Notes under the pieces: generated by a model
What the model was told of the DNA's origin: nothing
The model's input: the letters and a program-made list of their open reading frames with translations, nothing else
The model's database searches: none
Position numbers and translations under genes: made by a program
Part shown: positions 48,382 to 57,314 of the stretch, piece by piece
Layout: the number at the start of each line of letters is the position of its first letter
Position numbering within the stretch: position 1 is the first letter of the stretch
Assembly: GCF_001571365.1 (NCBI RefSeq)
Contig: NZ_BCTQ01000012.1
Coordinates: 1-64,000 of the forward strand
Source of the DNA: Achromobacter denitrificans NBRC 15125
Lineage (GTDB): Bacteria > Pseudomonadota > Gammaproteobacteria > Burkholderiales > Burkholderiaceae_B
Direction: 5' to 3'
DNA: 64,000 bases

Positions 48382-49386
48382 TTAGAGCAGGCCCTTTTCC
48401 TTGAAGTACTTCTCGGCGCCCGGATGCAGGGGCGCCGACAGGCCGTTCTTCACCATGTCAGCGGCCTTCAGGTTGGCGAAGGCCGGGTGCAGCTTCTTGA
48501 AGTCGTCGAAGTTGTCGAACACGGCCTTGACCACGGTGTAGACGGTGGCGTCGGGCACGTCGGCCGAGGTCACGAAAGTGGCGGTGACGCCGTACGTCTT
48601 GGTCTCGTCCGGGTTGTTCGGATACAGCCCGGCCGGGATCGTGGCGTGGGCGTAGTACGGGTACTTTTCGACTAGTTTGTCCACCGCGGGGCCGGTCAGC
48701 GAGACGAGCTTGGCGCCGCAACTGGTGGTGGGGTCCTGGATGTTGGCGGACGGGTGGCCGACGCCATAGAAGAAGCCGTCGATCTTGCCATCGCACACCG
48801 CGGAGCCGTGCTCGTCCGGACGCAGTTCGGACGCGAGCGAGAAGTCCTTCATCGTCCAACCCATGGTGGCCAGCAGTTCTTCCATCGAGGCGCGGGTGCC
48901 CGAGCCGGGGTTGCCAACGTTGAAGCGCTTGCCCTTCAGGTCTTCGAAGCTCTTGATGTTGGCTTCCTTGCGCGTCACGACGGTGAACGGTTCGGGGTGG
49001 ATCGAGAAGACGGAGCGCAGCTTCGGATAGGGGCCCGCCTGCTTGAACTGGCCTTCGCCGTTGTAGGCGTTGAAGCCGACGTCGGACTGCACGACGCCCA
49101 GGTCCAGCTCGCCGGCCTTGATGGTGTTGGCGTTGAAGACCGAGCCGCCGGTCGATTCGACCGAACAGCGGATGCCGTGATTGGCGCGGTCCTTGTTGAC
49201 GAGGCGGCAGATGGCGCCGCCGGCGGCATAGTAGACGCCGGTGACGCCGCCCGTGCCGATACTGACGAACTTCTGTTGGGCGGCGGCAGGAGCCGGCGCC
49301 GCGGACAGCAATGCCGTGGCCAGGCCCGCGGCTGCGAGCGTCCAGGCATTGCGATGGCCCAAGGGGTGTTTGACGGACGTGGTCAT
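48382..49386 (-). CDS. TAXI-family TRAP solute-binding protein
   Basis: A 334-residue periplasmic receptor with a Sec signal (cleavage near AAAQQ, residue 37). The family motif is [22 protein letters not shown]; further blocks are [30 protein letters not shown] and [23 protein letters not shown]. It should capture a carboxylate-like or amino-acid-like ligand and deliver it to the fused permease. The upstream class III aminotransferase and RpiR-type regulator suggest an amino compound, but the ligand cannot be read from sequence. Cysteines at the mature N-terminal third may form a disulfide. Confidence 0.93.
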   Translation of the reverse strand: MTTSVKHPLGHRNAWTLAAAGLATALLSAAPAPAAAQQKFVSIGTGGVTGVYYAAGGAICRLVNKDRANHGIRCSVESTGGSVFNANTIKAGELDLGVVQSDVGFNAYNGEGQFKQAGPYPKLRSVFSIHPEPFTVVTRKEANIKSFEDLKGKRFNVGNPGSGTRASMEELLATMGWTMKDFSLASELRPDEHGSAVCDGKIDGFFYGVGHPSANIQDPTTSCGAKLVSLTGPAVDKLVEKYPYYAHATIPAGLYPNNPDETKTYGVTATFVTSADVPDATVYTVVKAVFDNFDDFKKLHPAFANLKAADMVKNGLSAPLHPGAEKYFKEKGLL

Positions 49387-49545
49387 GCAAACTCCTTTTG
49401 GGGGTTTTCCCCGTGAGATTGCCGGTCTTTGCCGGCGGTTGGCGCATCCCGCGAGCCCGCGGAACGCCCTGTGCGAATCTTCACGCGCCCGCGCGAGGCG
49501 GGCAGGGGCGCGGCGGATTCCCCCCGCCGCGCCGGCAGCCGGCGC

Positions 49546-50886
49546 CTAGGCGCGCGCCTGCTCGATGGCGGCGTCGATGGCGCCGGCCAGGCGTTCGGTC
49601 AATTGGTCCAGTTCATCCTCCGTGACGATGAAGGGCGGCGCGAGCAGCACGTGGTCGCCGTGGCGGCCGTCGATGGTGCCGCCCATCGGATAGACCATCA
49701 GTCCGCGCGCCATGGCCTCGCGCTTGATGCGCGCATGCAGCGACAGCGCCGGATCGAAGGTCTGCTTGCTGGCGCGGTCGCGCACTAGCTCGACGCCCAT
49801 GAACAGGCCTCGGCCGCGGATATCGCCCACGTGCGGATGGGCGCCCAGCGCGTGTTCGAGCCGAGCGCGCAGGCCCGCGCCTTGCTCGCGCACGCGCGCC
49901 AGCAGGCCGTCGCGCCGGATCACGTCCTGCACGGCGAGCGACGCCGCGCAGGCCACCGCATGGCCCAGGTAGGTGTGGCCGTGCTGGAAGAAGCCGCTGC
50001 CTTGCTGCATGGCTCCCACGACGCGCTGCTGCGCCATCACGGCGCCGATGGGCTGATAGCCGCCGCCCAGGCCCTTGGCGATGGTGATCAGATCGGGCGT
50101 CACGCCTTCCTGCTCCACCGCGTACAGCGTGCCGGTGCGGCCCATGCCGCACATCACTTCGTCGGCGATCAGCAGCACGCCATGGCGGTCGCATACCTCG
50201 CGGATGCGCCGGAAGTAGCCGGGCACGGCGGTGACCGCGCCGGCCGTAGCGCCGACCACGGGCTCGGCCACGAAGGCCATGACGGTGCCCGGGCCCAGCC
50301 GTTCGAAGGTCTGCTCCAGTTCGAGGGCCAGGCGCTCGCCGTACTGTTCGGCGCTTTCGCCTTCACGCTGGTCGCGGTACGCATAGCAGGGCGAAACGTG
50401 CTCGACCTCGATCAGCAGCGGCGCGAATTGCGCGCGCCGCCAGGCGTTGCCGCCCACCGCCAGCGCGCCCAGCGTATTGCCGTGGTAGCTCTGCCGGCGC
50501 GCCACGATGTGGCGGCGTTCGGGCTGGCCGATCTCGACGAAGTACTGGCGAGCCATTTTCAGCGCCGCCTCCACGGCCTCCGAGCCGCCCGACACGAAGT
50601 ACGCGTGCGAGATGCCGGCCGGGGCGTCGGCGACCAGGCGGTCGGCCAGCTGCTCGGCCACTTCCGTGGTGAAGAAGCTGGTGTGCGCATAGGCCAGCGC
50701 GTCGATCTGCGCATGCATGGCGGCCTGGATGTCGGGATGGTTGTGGCCCAGGCAGGAAACGGCGGCGCCGCCCGAGCCGTCGAGATATGCGCGGCCGGCG
50801 CTGTCATAGACCCAGGCGCCCTGGCCGCGCACGGCGACAGGGGGCGTCTGGCGTAGGGATCGATGCAGGACGTGGGTTTGGCTCAT
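49546..50886 (-). CDS. Class III pyridoxal-phosphate aminotransferase
   Basis: A 446-residue omega-transaminase-type enzyme. The lysine that binds pyridoxal phosphate is in DLITIAKGLGGGYQPIGAV; the cofactor-binding Asp is in LLIADEVMCGMGRTG; the start of the fold has YLDGSGGAAVSCLGHNHP and FVSGGSEAVEAALKMARQY. The branch includes taurine-, beta-alanine- and polyamine-type transaminases and I cannot fix the donor. It lies between an RpiR regulator (42 bp upstream) and a TAXI-TRAP uptake system (160 bp downstream), which suggests uptake and deamination of one amino compound. Confidence 0.88.
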   Translation of the reverse strand: MSQTHVLHRSLRQTPPVAVRGQGAWVYDSAGRAYLDGSGGAAVSCLGHNHPDIQAAMHAQIDALAYAHTSFFTTEVAEQLADRLVADAPAGISHAYFVSGGSEAVEAALKMARQYFVEIGQPERRHIVARRQSYHGNTLGALAVGGNAWRRAQFAPLLIEVEHVSPCYAYRDQREGESAEQYGERLALELEQTFERLGPGTVMAFVAEPVVGATAGAVTAVPGYFRRIREVCDRHGVLLIADEVMCGMGRTGTLYAVEQEGVTPDLITIAKGLGGGYQPIGAVMAQQRVVGAMQQGSGFFQHGHTYLGHAVACAASLAVQDVIRRDGLLARVREQGAGLRARLEHALGAHPHVGDIRGRGLFMGVELVRDRASKQTFDPALSLHARIKREAMARGLMVYPMGGTIDGRHGDHVLLAPPFIVTEDELDQLTERLAGAIDAAIEQARA

Positions 50887-50928
50887 GAGGCGATTCCACT
50901 GATCAGGAGTTGAAGACGAATCCGGGCG

Positions 50929-51861
50929 TCAGGCCGGCCGGCGGGGCTGGCCGCCGTTCCAGTAAATGTTGTCGGTGAGCAGGCGCTGCTCCACCTCGGT
51001 CAGGCGGTTCAGCACCTCGTCTCCGCCGCGCGCCGTCAGGCGCGCGATCAGGTGTTCGGCCAGGCCCAGCAGGCCGGCGGTGGTATGGAAGAACGAACCG
51101 GGCCCGTGGCGGGCGGGGCGGGCCTGCACCCCGTCGCGATCGGGCGGGGCGAAGCGCAGCGTGTGGCGGGCATCCACGGCCAGTGGCGAGAGCGGGTCGT
51201 CGGTCAGCGCGATGAGCGCGACGCCGCGCTGGGCCGCCTGGCGCGCCAGCTGGACGGTGGCGGTGGGATAGGGCGCCTGCGAAATCACGATCAGCGCGTC
51301 GCTGGCGCCCAGGTTGTCGGCCTGTTCGGCGGGGGCGCCGCCCAGGCCGTCGATCAGCACGCTGTTGCGGCGCACCAGCTGGTAGGCATAGCGCATCTGG
51401 AAGGCGATGCCGAAGGCGGAACGCGTTCCCAGAAAGCCCACCTGGCGGGCTTCCAGCAGGGTCTGCACCGCCGCGTCGAAGGCGGAGGGCGGGTTCAGGG
51501 CGCACACGGAGCCCACGGCCTGCACCTGATATTCGGTCAGTACGTCGTGCCCGGGCGCGGCGGGCTCGCCCGCGGCGGCCTGCAAGGCGGCCGCGCGGTC
51601 GCGCAGCCCCGGCTTGCCCTGTCCGGCCAGCGCCTGCTGGAAGGGCAGGCGGAAATCCTCGTAGCTGGAGAACCCCACGGCCCGCGCCAGCCGCAGCATC
51701 GTGGCGGGCGCGACGCCCAGCGCCTGGGCCTGGCGCCGCATCGACCACAGGCCGACCTCGGCCGGATGCGCCGCGACCCAGCGCGCCGCCCGCTGCAGTT
51801 CCGGGGGCAAGTGTTCCAGCTTTTCCTGGAGGGCGAGGAGCAGGTCCGACGGGAGGGACAT
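50929..51861 (-). CDS. RpiR/MurR-family regulator with SIS domain
   Basis: A 310-residue regulator. The N-terminal helix-turn-helix (LEHLPPELQRAARWVAAHPAEVGLWSMRRQAQALGVAPATMLRLARAVGFSSYEDFRLPFQ) is classic RpiR; the C-terminal half is a SIS fold (GFLGTRSAFGIAFQMRYAYQLV, ALIVISQAPYPTATVQLARQAAQRGVALIALTD). SIS domains normally bind sugar phosphates, but amino-acid-pathway RpiR regulators occur. Start chosen at the ATG 51861; a GTG at 51888 is in frame but lies inside an inverted repeat that looks like an operator. It heads the aminotransferase/TRAP unit. Confidence 0.85.
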   Translation of the reverse strand: MSLPSDLLLALQEKLEHLPPELQRAARWVAAHPAEVGLWSMRRQAQALGVAPATMLRLARAVGFSSYEDFRLPFQQALAGQGKPGLRDRAAALQAAAGEPAAPGHDVLTEYQVQAVGSVCALNPPSAFDAAVQTLLEARQVGFLGTRSAFGIAFQMRYAYQLVRRNSVLIDGLGGAPAEQADNLGASDALIVISQAPYPTATVQLARQAAQRGVALIALTDDPLSPLAVDARHTLRFAPPDRDGVQARPARHGPGSFFHTTAGLLGLAEHLIARLTARGGDEVLNRLTEVEQRLLTDNIYWNGGQPRRPA

Positions 51862-51882
51862 ATCGGGCGGCGATTCTGAAAA

Positions 51883-51924
51883 AAACACATGATAAATCTC
51901 TGTTCAATTAAAAAACATGTGTTT
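51883..51924 (-). promoter_or_regulatory. Inverted repeat before the RpiR-type gene
   Basis: AAACACATG (51883-51891) and CATGTGTTT (51916-51924) are perfect 9-bp inverted arms 33 bp centre to centre, in an AT-rich stretch of otherwise GC-rich DNA. The position, just upstream of the regulator start, suggests autoregulation. No protein-binding data exist for this. Confidence 0.5.
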
Positions 51925-52057
51925 CTTGTAGGGGCTTCCACCTAGGGCCGCGCAGGGGAAATTCCGCTACCGCGCCGGGGCCGCAAGTCCATGAATCTTG
52001 CTGTCATCCGCAGCAAACTCGTATTCATTTATTTACATCGTGCAGGGGGATTTTTGT

Positions 52058-52102
52058 TTGACTCGAATAGATCGTGCGCATATCATTCGTATAGAAATGA
52101 AT
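52058..52102 (+). promoter_or_regulatory. Sigma-70 promoter and dyad of the ectoine operon
   Basis: TTGACT (52058-52063), a 17-bp spacer and TATCAT (52081-52086) form a near-consensus promoter about 40 bp before ectR. An imperfect dyad (ATCATT...AATGAAT, 52082-52102) overlaps the -10 box and probable start point, where EctR-type MarR proteins act as repressors. The rest of the gap (51925-52057) is AT-rich with no gene. Confidence 0.7.
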
Positions 52103-52124
52103 TTGACCGAATCCACTTTTTCCC

Positions 52125-52673
52125 ATGACTGACGCAGCGAAATCCGATCCCACCCAGCAGTACGACCTGCGCATTTTGCGGGCCCTGCGCCGCATTACGC
52201 GCTCGATCGCGCTGCACTCTCGCCAGCTGTCCGCCGTCAGTCATATCACCGCGCCGCAACTGATGTGCCTGCGCACGGTGATCGGCAACGGCCCCATGAC
52301 GGCCACGGCCATCAGCCGCGAGATGCACGTCAGCCCCAGCACCGTGGTGGGCATCCTGGATCGCCTGGAAGACAAGGGCCTGATCCGCCGCGAGCGCGGC
52401 CGTGAAGACCGCCGCATCGTGTTCGTCACGGCCACGGAAGCCGGGCGCGAGCTGGCGCAGGGCGCGCCTTCTCCACTGCAGAAGCATCTTGCCGACGCGC
52501 TCAACGCGCTGCCGGAACTCGAACAGGCCACCATCACGCTGTCCCTGGAGCGCATCGTCGCGCTCATGGAGCAGGATGGCCAGGCCGCCGTCGACACGCA
52601 TGGCGATGTGTCGTCGCCCATCCTTGAAGTGCCCACGGGCGGGGCACCCCCAGAATCGGGAATCGTCGCATGA
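52125..52673 (+). CDS. ectR: MarR-family regulator of ectoine synthesis EctR
   Basis: A 182-residue winged-helix regulator. The core includes [67 protein letters not shown] with the conserved DRR wing. It lies immediately upstream of ectA with a four-base overlap, so unlike many ectR genes it is co-transcribed with the pathway. EctR repressors of other bacteria bind near the ect promoter and respond to salinity by an unknown signal. No clear ribosome-binding site precedes the ATG. The last 35 residues form a low-complexity tail. Confidence 0.85.
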   Translation: MTDAAKSDPTQQYDLRILRALRRITRSIALHSRQLSAVSHITAPQLMCLRTVIGNGPMTATAISREMHVSPSTVVGILDRLEDKGLIRRERGREDRRIVFVTATEAGRELAQGAPSPLQKHLADALNALPELEQATITLSLERIVALMEQDGQAAVDTHGDVSSPILEVPTGGAPPESGIVA

Positions 52674-53230
52674 AGAAAAACGAACTGGACTACCCAACCC
52701 TCTCAAGTGCCGTGGCGCCGGCGGTCAGCGCGCAGACCCATACCATGCGTCTGCCCGACCGCAAAGACGGCGCCGCCATCCACCGCCTCATTTCCGAGTG
52801 CCCGCCACTCGACCTGAATTCCCTCTACGCGTACCTGCTCCTTGCCGAGCACTTTCGCGACACCTGCGTCCTGGCCGAAAGCTCCGGCGGGCGTATCGAC
52901 GGTTTTATCTCCGCTTATGTGATCCCGACCCGGCCCGACGTCCTGTTCGTCTGGCAGGTCGCGGTGCACACCCGCGCACGCGGCCATCGGTTGGGCCGCG
53001 CCATGCTCCGCGAACTCTTGCGCCGCAAGGGTCTTGAGCATGTCCGCTATCTCGAAACCACGGTGGGGCCTGACAACCAGGCATCGCGTCGCAGTTTCGC
53101 CGGCCTGGCCGGCGAACTGGGCGCCCACGTCTCCGAACAGCCGTTCTTCGACCGGCACCTCTTCGGCGGCGCGGACCATGACGATGAGATGTTGTTGAGG
53201 ATAGGTCCGTTCGCCTTGCCGACCCCTTAG
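52670..53230 (+). CDS. ectA: L-2,4-diaminobutyrate acetyltransferase EctA
   Basis: A 186-residue GNAT-fold enzyme that acetylates the 4-amino group of diaminobutyrate, the second ectoine step. Typical segments are [73 protein letters not shown] (acetyl-CoA loop RGHRLGRAM) and [17 protein letters not shown]. It overlaps ectR by four bases. The 122-bp gap to ectB is long for an operon. Confidence 0.95.
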   Translation: MKKNELDYPTLSSAVAPAVSAQTHTMRLPDRKDGAAIHRLISECPPLDLNSLYAYLLLAEHFRDTCVLAESSGGRIDGFISAYVIPTRPDVLFVWQVAVHTRARGHRLGRAMLRELLRRKGLEHVRYLETTVGPDNQASRRSFAGLAGELGAHVSEQPFFDRHLFGGADHDDEMLLRIGPFALPTP

Positions 53231-53352
53231 GGGTGGCGCAAGCCCAGCGGTCTTATCGACTACCGGGATGGTTGGCCGATCCGGATGCGCGAAAGCACCC
53301 GGAGGGAGCTGGCCGTCTGTCAACTTATGAGATGAAAGGGAGGATTAATCAT

Positions 53353-54660
53353 ATGGACTTGAAAATCTTTGACCGGATGGAGTCGGAGGTGCGGGGCTAC
53401 ATCCGGTCGTTCCCCGTGATCTTCAGCCAGGCCAGGGGTTCGACGCTGATCGATGAAGACGGCACCGAGTACATCGATTTCTTCAGCGGCGCCGGCACCC
53501 TCAATTACGGCCACAACAATCCTGTTCTCAAGGAAAAGCTGCTGGAGTATGTGCAGTCGGACGGCGTCGTCCATGGCCTGGACATGGCCACCAGCGCGAA
53601 GAAGCGTTTCCTGGAGACGGTGGATCGCGTGCTGCTCAAGCCGCGCAACTGGCAGTACACCCTGCAGTTCACCGGCCCGACGGGAACCAACGCCGTCGAG
53701 GCGGCGCTGAAGATCGCGCGCCAGGTCAAGGGGCGTTCGAACGTCATTTCGTTCACGCACGGATTCCATGGCGTGAGCGGCGGCTCGCTGGCGGTGACCG
53801 CCAACATGAAATTCCGCGAAGCCTCCGGCTATGCGCTGGGCAACACCTCGTTCATGCCCTACGACGGATACTTCGGTCCGGACGTGGACACCATGGCCTA
53901 CCTTGAGCGCATGCTGGAGGACCCCAGCAGCGGCATGGACAAGCCTGCCGCCGTCATCGTGGAGACGGTGCAGGGCGAAGGCGGCGTGAACGTCGCCACC
54001 CTGCGTTGGCTGAAAGAGCTGGAGAAGCTCTGCAAGCGCCACGACATGCTGCTCATCGTGGACGACATCCAGGTCGGCTGCGGCCGGACCGGCACGTTCT
54101 TCAGCTTCGAGGCCGCGGGCATCCGCCCCGACATCATCACCCTGTCGAAGTCGCTGTCCGGTTTCGGCCTGCCGATGTCGCTGGTGCTGATGAAGCCCGA
54201 ACTGGACGTCTGGAAACCGGGCGCCCACAGCGGCACGTTCCGCGGCAACAACCTGGCCTTCGTCACGGCGACGCAGGCGCTGGAAACCTACTGGACCAAT
54301 GCCGCCTTCACCGCCGACATCCAGCGCAAGGAGCGCCAGGTGCGCGACTGGCTGGAGAACCTGGTTCACAGCTATCCCAACGCCGGCCTGTCGGTGCGCG
54401 GCCGCGGCCTGATCCAGGGGCTGGTGTGCAACGCCACGCCCGCCCTGGCCAACCGCATCGCGCAGAACGCCTTCAAGAAGGGCGTGGTGATCGAAACCTC
54501 GGGCGCGCAGGACGAAGTGCTGAAGCTGCTGCCCGCGCTGACGATCGAGGAAGAGCTGCTGGGCAAGGGCCTGGAGGTGATCGAGGCCAGCGTGGCGGAG
54601 GCGCTCGCCGAAGAGGGGCAGTCCGCCCGCATCCTGAAATTTGGAGGAAAACGTCAATGA
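53353..54660 (+). CDS. ectB: Diaminobutyrate-2-oxoglutarate transaminase EctB
   Basis: A 435-residue class III aminotransferase that makes L-2,4-diaminobutyrate from aspartate semialdehyde with glutamate as donor, the first ectoine step. Key blocks are FFSGAGTLNYGHNNP, QFTGPTGTNAVEAALKIAR, VDDIQVGCGRTGTFFSFE and the pyridoxal lysine in ITLSKSLSGFGLPMS. GGGAGG lies eight bases before the ATG at 53353, the start expected from the family; the frame is open further upstream. It overlaps ectC by four bases. Confidence 0.96.
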   Translation: MDLKIFDRMESEVRGYIRSFPVIFSQARGSTLIDEDGTEYIDFFSGAGTLNYGHNNPVLKEKLLEYVQSDGVVHGLDMATSAKKRFLETVDRVLLKPRNWQYTLQFTGPTGTNAVEAALKIARQVKGRSNVISFTHGFHGVSGGSLAVTANMKFREASGYALGNTSFMPYDGYFGPDVDTMAYLERMLEDPSSGMDKPAAVIVETVQGEGGVNVATLRWLKELEKLCKRHDMLLIVDDIQVGCGRTGTFFSFEAAGIRPDIITLSKSLSGFGLPMSLVLMKPELDVWKPGAHSGTFRGNNLAFVTATQALETYWTNAAFTADIQRKERQVRDWLENLVHSYPNAGLSVRGRGLIQGLVCNATPALANRIAQNAFKKGVVIETSGAQDEVLKLLPALTIEEELLGKGLEVIEASVAEALAEEGQSARILKFGGKRQ

Positions 54661-55061
54661 TCGTACGCAATGTCAAAGATGTGATCGGCACCGCCGATGA
54701 GGTCCGCACCGATACCTGGGTCAGCCGCCGCGTGCTGCTGAAGAAGGACGGGATGGGGTTTTCCTTCCACGAAACCACCATCTTCCCGGGCGGCCGCACC
54801 CATATCCACTACAAGAACCATCTTGAAGCGGTGTGGTGCATCGAGGGCGACGGCTCCATCGAAACCATTGCCGACGGCAAGAAATACGACCTGGGACCCG
54901 GCGTGGTCTATGCCCTGAACGAGCATGACGAGCACTGGCTGTGCGGCGGCAAGGAGCCGCTGCGCGTCATCTGCGTCTTCAACCCGCCGCTGACCGGCCA
55001 GGAAGTGCACGACAAGGAAGGCGTCTACGCACTGCCCGAGGCCGAGGCCCAGGTCGCCTGA
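54657..55061 (+). CDS. ectC: L-ectoine synthase EctC
   Basis: A 134-residue cupin enzyme that cyclises N-gamma-acetyl-diaminobutyrate to ectoine with loss of water, using an iron centre. The cupin core is THIHYKNHLEAVWCIEGDG, with the conserved Glu and Tyr/His ligands, and VVYALNEHDEHWLCGGKEPLRVICVFNPPLTGQEVHD is a strong family signature. GGAGGAAAA upstream gives efficient translation; it is the third gene of the biosynthesis series. Confidence 0.97.
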   Translation: MIVRNVKDVIGTADEVRTDTWVSRRVLLKKDGMGFSFHETTIFPGGRTHIHYKNHLEAVWCIEGDGSIETIADGKKYDLGPGVVYALNEHDEHWLCGGKEPLRVICVFNPPLTGQEVHDKEGVYALPEAEAQVA

Positions 55062-55076
55062 TACAAGGAGGTTCGC

Positions 55077-56003
55077 ATGATCTCAGCTGCACAGGATCCG
55101 TACGCCTCGCGTACGGATCGAAGTTCCGCCATCATCGCCCGCCAGGATCCGGTGGTTTACGAGGACGGCAAATACGCCAGCGCCCTGAATGCCGAGCAAG
55201 TCGGGCAGTACGAGCGCGACGGTTTCCTCCTGCTGGAGAACCTGTTCTCCGAAGACGAGATCCGCGCGCTGTCGTCCGAAGTTGAACGCATGACGCGCGA
55301 TCCCTCGATCATCCGCCGGGAAGAGTCCATCACCGAGCCGGGCAGCAATGCCGTGCGCTCCATCTTCATGGTGCACGTGCTCAATCCGATCCTGTCGCGC
55401 CTGGTGCGCGATCCCCGGTTGGTCAACGTGGCGCGCCAGATCCTCGGCTCCGAGGTGTACATCCACCAGTCCCGCGCCAACATGAAGCCCGGCTTCAAGG
55501 GCAAGGAGTTCTACTGGCACTCCGACTTCGAGACCTGGCACGTCGAAGACGGCATGCCCTCGATGCGCGCCCTCAGCTGCTCGGTGCTGCTGACCGACAA
55601 CAACGAGTGCAACGGTCCGCTGATGCTGGTGCCGGGTTCGCACCGGCAGTTCATCTCGTGCGTGGGCGAGACGCCCAACGATCACTACAAGCAGTCGCTG
55701 AAAAAGCAGGAATACGGCGTGCCGGATCCGGTCAGCCTGCAACTGCTGGTGGAGCAGGGCGGTATCCGCTCCATGACGGCCAAGGCCGGTTCGGTGGTGT
55801 TCTTCGACTGCAACACGATGCACGGCTCCAACAGCAACATCTCGCCGTGGCCGCGCGCCAACGTGTTCATGGTCTACAACAGCATGGAGAACACCTTGAG
55901 CCCGCCCAAATACGGGCTCACGCCGCGTCCCGAACACATCGCGACGCGCAAGGGGTTCAAGGCGGTCACGCCGCTGGACACGCTGAAGCTGGTCGGCGGC
56001 TGA
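55077..56003 (+). CDS. ectD: Ectoine 5-hydroxylase EctD
   Basis: A 308-residue non-heme iron, 2-oxoglutarate-dependent dioxygenase that converts ectoine to 5-hydroxyectoine. The diagnostic signature FYWHSDFETWHVEDGMP spans 145-161, with iron ligands His148 and Asp150; the distal His is in CNTMHGSNSN and the 2-oxoglutarate Arg follows in the SPWPRANVF region. CAAGGAGG precedes the ATG. An intrinsic terminator follows, closing the operon. Confidence 0.97.
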   Translation: MISAAQDPYASRTDRSSAIIARQDPVVYEDGKYASALNAEQVGQYERDGFLLLENLFSEDEIRALSSEVERMTRDPSIIRREESITEPGSNAVRSIFMVHVLNPILSRLVRDPRLVNVARQILGSEVYIHQSRANMKPGFKGKEFYWHSDFETWHVEDGMPSMRALSCSVLLTDNNECNGPLMLVPGSHRQFISCVGETPNDHYKQSLKKQEYGVPDPVSLQLLVEQGGIRSMTAKAGSVVFFDCNTMHGSNSNISPWPRANVFMVYNSMENTLSPPKYGLTPRPEHIATRKGFKAVTPLDTLKLVGG

Positions 56004-56017
56004 ACCCGCCGACAGGA

Positions 56018-56049
56018 AACCCGGGCAGCGGATCGCCCGGGTTTTTTTT
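56018..56049 (+). terminator. Terminator of the ectoine operon
   Basis: AACCCGGGC and GCCCGGGTT form a 9-bp stem with an eight-base loop followed by a run of T residues, 15 bp after ectD. Confidence 0.93.
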
Positions 56050-56166
56050 CGCCCGCGGGCCATGCGTAGGGAAAAATGCCCGAGCAAGCCGCCAGCACGG
56101 GAGGCGGGGATCCGTCCCTCCTCTGCTATTCTTGGCGCATCCCGCCATCCTGGAACCCGGTTCGCC

Positions 56167-57039
56167 ATGTCCGCCCGCATCCTCAGCCTGCATATCTACC
56201 CGCTCAAGTCCTGCGCGGGCATCGACCTGAACGAATCCCCCATCGATCGCGCCGGCCTGGCCCACGACCGACGCTGGATGCTGATCGGGGACGACGGGGC
56301 GTTCATGACGCAGCGCCAGTGGCCGGCCATGGCGCTCGTTCGCACGGCGATCACGGCGGATGCCCTGCGCCTGTCCGCGCCCGGCATGCCGGATCTGGAC
56401 GTCGCGCTGGACGGTTCCGGCCTGGAAGGCGGCCCGCAGGACGTCACCGTCTGGAAGGACACGATCGCGGCCCGGCGCGAAAGCGAGGCCGCCGGACGCT
56501 GGTTCTCCGAATTCCTCGGAACGCCGTGCCGCCTGTACAAGGTCGACGCGGCCGCGCGGCGGCCGGCCAAGCTCGACTGGGTCTCGCGCTGGACCGAGTC
56601 GCATCCCGACCTGGCCGACAGTTTTTCGGGCGACCACCATTTCGGCTTCGCCGACGGCTTTCCGCTGCTGGTGGCCAACCAGGCCTCGCTGGACGACCTC
56701 AACGCGCGCCTGCGCGCCAAGGGGGCCGAGCCGGTGCCGATGGACCGCTTCCGACCCAATATCGTGGTGGAGGGCGAATGGGAACCCTTCGAAGAAGACC
56801 ACACCGCGATGATCGTCGCGGCCGGCGTGAAGATGGCGTTCGTCAAGCCCTGCACCCGCTGCTCGATTCCGGACATCGACCAGCGCACCGCCCAGCGCTA
56901 TGAAGAGCCGGGCCGCACGCTGGCGGGCTACCGCAATCTGGAAATCGGGGTGGTATTCGGCCAGAACGCCATTGTCGACGCGCCCGCCGGGGCCCGCCTG
57001 AAAGTGGGCGACGGGGTGGAGATCGAACTGGATTTCTAG
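56167..57039 (+). CDS. MOSC-domain protein (YcbX/mARC-like)
   Basis: A 290-residue molybdenum-cofactor sulfurase C-terminal type protein. The N-terminal MOSC_N barrel reads ILSLHIYPLKSCAGIDLNESPIDRAGLAHDRRWMLI; the MOSC core has RFRPNIVVEGEWEPFEED and the cofactor-ligating Cys in FVKPCTRCSIPDIDQRTA. Relatives (YcbX, mARC) reduce N-hydroxylated compounds using molybdenum cofactor and a separate electron donor. E. coli YcbX carries an extra ferredoxin domain; this one does not, but a ferredoxin-reductase gene lies 0.7 kb downstream. Function inferred. Confidence 0.88.
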   Translation: MSARILSLHIYPLKSCAGIDLNESPIDRAGLAHDRRWMLIGDDGAFMTQRQWPAMALVRTAITADALRLSAPGMPDLDVALDGSGLEGGPQDVTVWKDTIAARRESEAAGRWFSEFLGTPCRLYKVDAAARRPAKLDWVSRWTESHPDLADSFSGDHHFGFADGFPLLVANQASLDDLNARLRAKGAEPVPMDRFRPNIVVEGEWEPFEEDHTAMIVAAGVKMAFVKPCTRCSIPDIDQRTAQRYEEPGRTLAGYRNLEIGVVFGQNAIVDAPAGARLKVGDGVEIELDF

Positions 57040-57314
57040 GCCGCGCCGGCGCGGGCCGCGCTCGGGCCGAAGACAGCTTCAGGCCTGCCAGGCCCGGCAC
57101 GTTCAGGGCGATGCTGCCGATGCCCGCCCACAGCGCTCAGGCGGCGCCCAGGGCAGGGCTTTCATGGCGACCGCCAGCAGCCGGTCGCTGGCAGCGGGCC
57201 GTCCCGCTGCGGCAAAAACTATAGAATACCGGCTTCCAACGGCAAAACCGGGTGCCGGGCATCAACTCTTGCAACACTTCGCGTTCCGGGCCGCGAAACC
57301 AGGATATTCCCATC
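57040..57314 (+). promoter_or_regulatory. Intergenic region upstream of panD
   Basis: The 275-bp gap has GC-rich sequence after the MOSC gene and an AT-rich stretch with a -10-like TATAGAAT near 57222, about 90 bp before panD. I see no gene, RNA or terminator with a clear T tract. Confidence 0.35.

Noticed and set aside
45742-48675. 977-codon plus-strand frame across the TRAP permease
   Set aside because: Antisense shadow: His/Gln/Arg-rich, no domains; the opposite strand is a clear fused TRAP permease.
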